This document shows, one piece after another, positions 6,558 to 6,637 of a stretch of 6,637 nt of DNA. Below the pieces are notes generated by a model. It saw nothing but the letters and a program-made list of their open reading frames with translations, was not told the origin of the DNA and did not search any database. The position numbers and the translations under genes are program-made. Position 1 is the first letter of the stretch, and every line of letters starts with the position of its first letter. Source of the DNA: an uncultured Acidimicrobium sp. (GTDB lineage: Bacteria; Actinomycetota; Acidimicrobiia; Acidimicrobiales; Ilumatobacteraceae). The stretch lies in NCBI GenBank assembly GCA_903853285.1, contig CAINTF010000294.1, forward strand, positions 1 to 6,637, written 5' to 3'.

Positions 6558-6580
6558 TATTTTTACTTTTTAATAGCTAA
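6553..6580 (+). terminator. Hairpin at operon end, probable terminator
   Basis: TTAGCTATT (6553-6561) pairs perfectly with AATAGCTAA (6572-6580), a 9-bp stem with a 10-nt T-rich loop. It begins four bases after the last stop codon. The stem is AT-rich and the T tract (6589-6593) starts eight bases downstream rather than directly, so it is not a textbook intrinsic terminator. It may serve as terminator, 3'-end protector, or both. Confidence 0.55.
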
Positions 6581-6591
6581 GCAGCAACTTT

Positions 6592-6637
6592 TTACACGCC
6601 CGTAGACTCAACCTCGACGGTGAGTCGTTCGGATGAT
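6592..6637 (-). CDS. Possible C-terminus of a convergent gene (fragment)
   Basis: On the minus strand one frame is open from the right edge for 14 codons, ends with TAA at 6594-6592, and reads SSERLTVEVESTGV. The alternating charged and hydrophobic pattern looks like a protein-ending beta strand, and third positions are mostly G or C. A convergent gene here would explain why the operon-end hairpin sits between the two stops. The fragment is too short for any family call and could be chance. Confidence 0.3.
   Translation of the reverse strand, partial: SSERLTVEVESTGV
6605..6626. repeat. Inverted repeat near the right edge
   Basis: GACTC plus ACC (6605-6609, 6611-6613) can pair with GGT plus GAGTC (6619-6626), an 8-bp stem with one bulged A and a TCGAC loop. 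No T tract follows on either strand. If the minus-strand reading frame here is real, this lies inside coding sequence and may have no separate role. Confidence 0.35.

Overview
The window reads as a moderate-GC actinobacterial chromosome segment. The clues are two genes that look leaderless with TANNNT-type -10 boxes, frequent GTG/TTG starts, a Tat lipoprotein of the ferritin-like family, and an AGPS-type FAD enzyme beside glpD. The Ala/Thr/Pro-rich tails and base composition would suit Acidimicrobiia or a related aquatic lineage. That placement is inference, not proof.

Layout: (1) Positions 1-371, minus strand, hold most of a Fur-family regulator whose C-terminus runs off the left edge. Its visible metal-site residues match PerR (peroxide sensor) better than classical Fur. 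(2) Positions 372-506 are a divergent intergenic region with two odd-spaced palindromes built on GCAA/TTGC half-sites, a 9-bp direct repeat and candidate promoters for both directions. (3) Positions 507-6549 hold five plus-strand genes packed as one probable operon: glpD (FAD glycerol-3-phosphate dehydrogenase), an alkylglycerone-phosphate-synthase-like FAD oxidase, a glycerol-kinase-like FGGY kinase, and two related ferritin-like proteins. The gaps or overlaps are 18 nt, a 4-nt overlap, 33 nt and a 4-nt overlap. (4) Positions 6550-6637 hold a hairpin that probably ends the operon, and possibly the last codons of a convergent gene.

How the genes may work together: the kinase would phosphorylate glycerol or a related polyol, GlpD would oxidise sn-glycerol 3-phosphate to DHAP and pass electrons to quinone, and the AGPS-like enzyme could act on a DHAP-derived lipid precursor or another hydroxy-acid-like substrate. 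The kinase has lost several residues that contact glycerol in E. coli GlpK, so its substrate is open. GlpD-type flavoenzymes can leak reactive oxygen. A PerR-like regulator on one side and two ferritin-like proteins on the other suggest that polyol oxidation is coupled to peroxide and iron handling. This is the most interesting hypothesis in the window and is untested. No mobile element, CRISPR array, tRNA or rRNA was seen.
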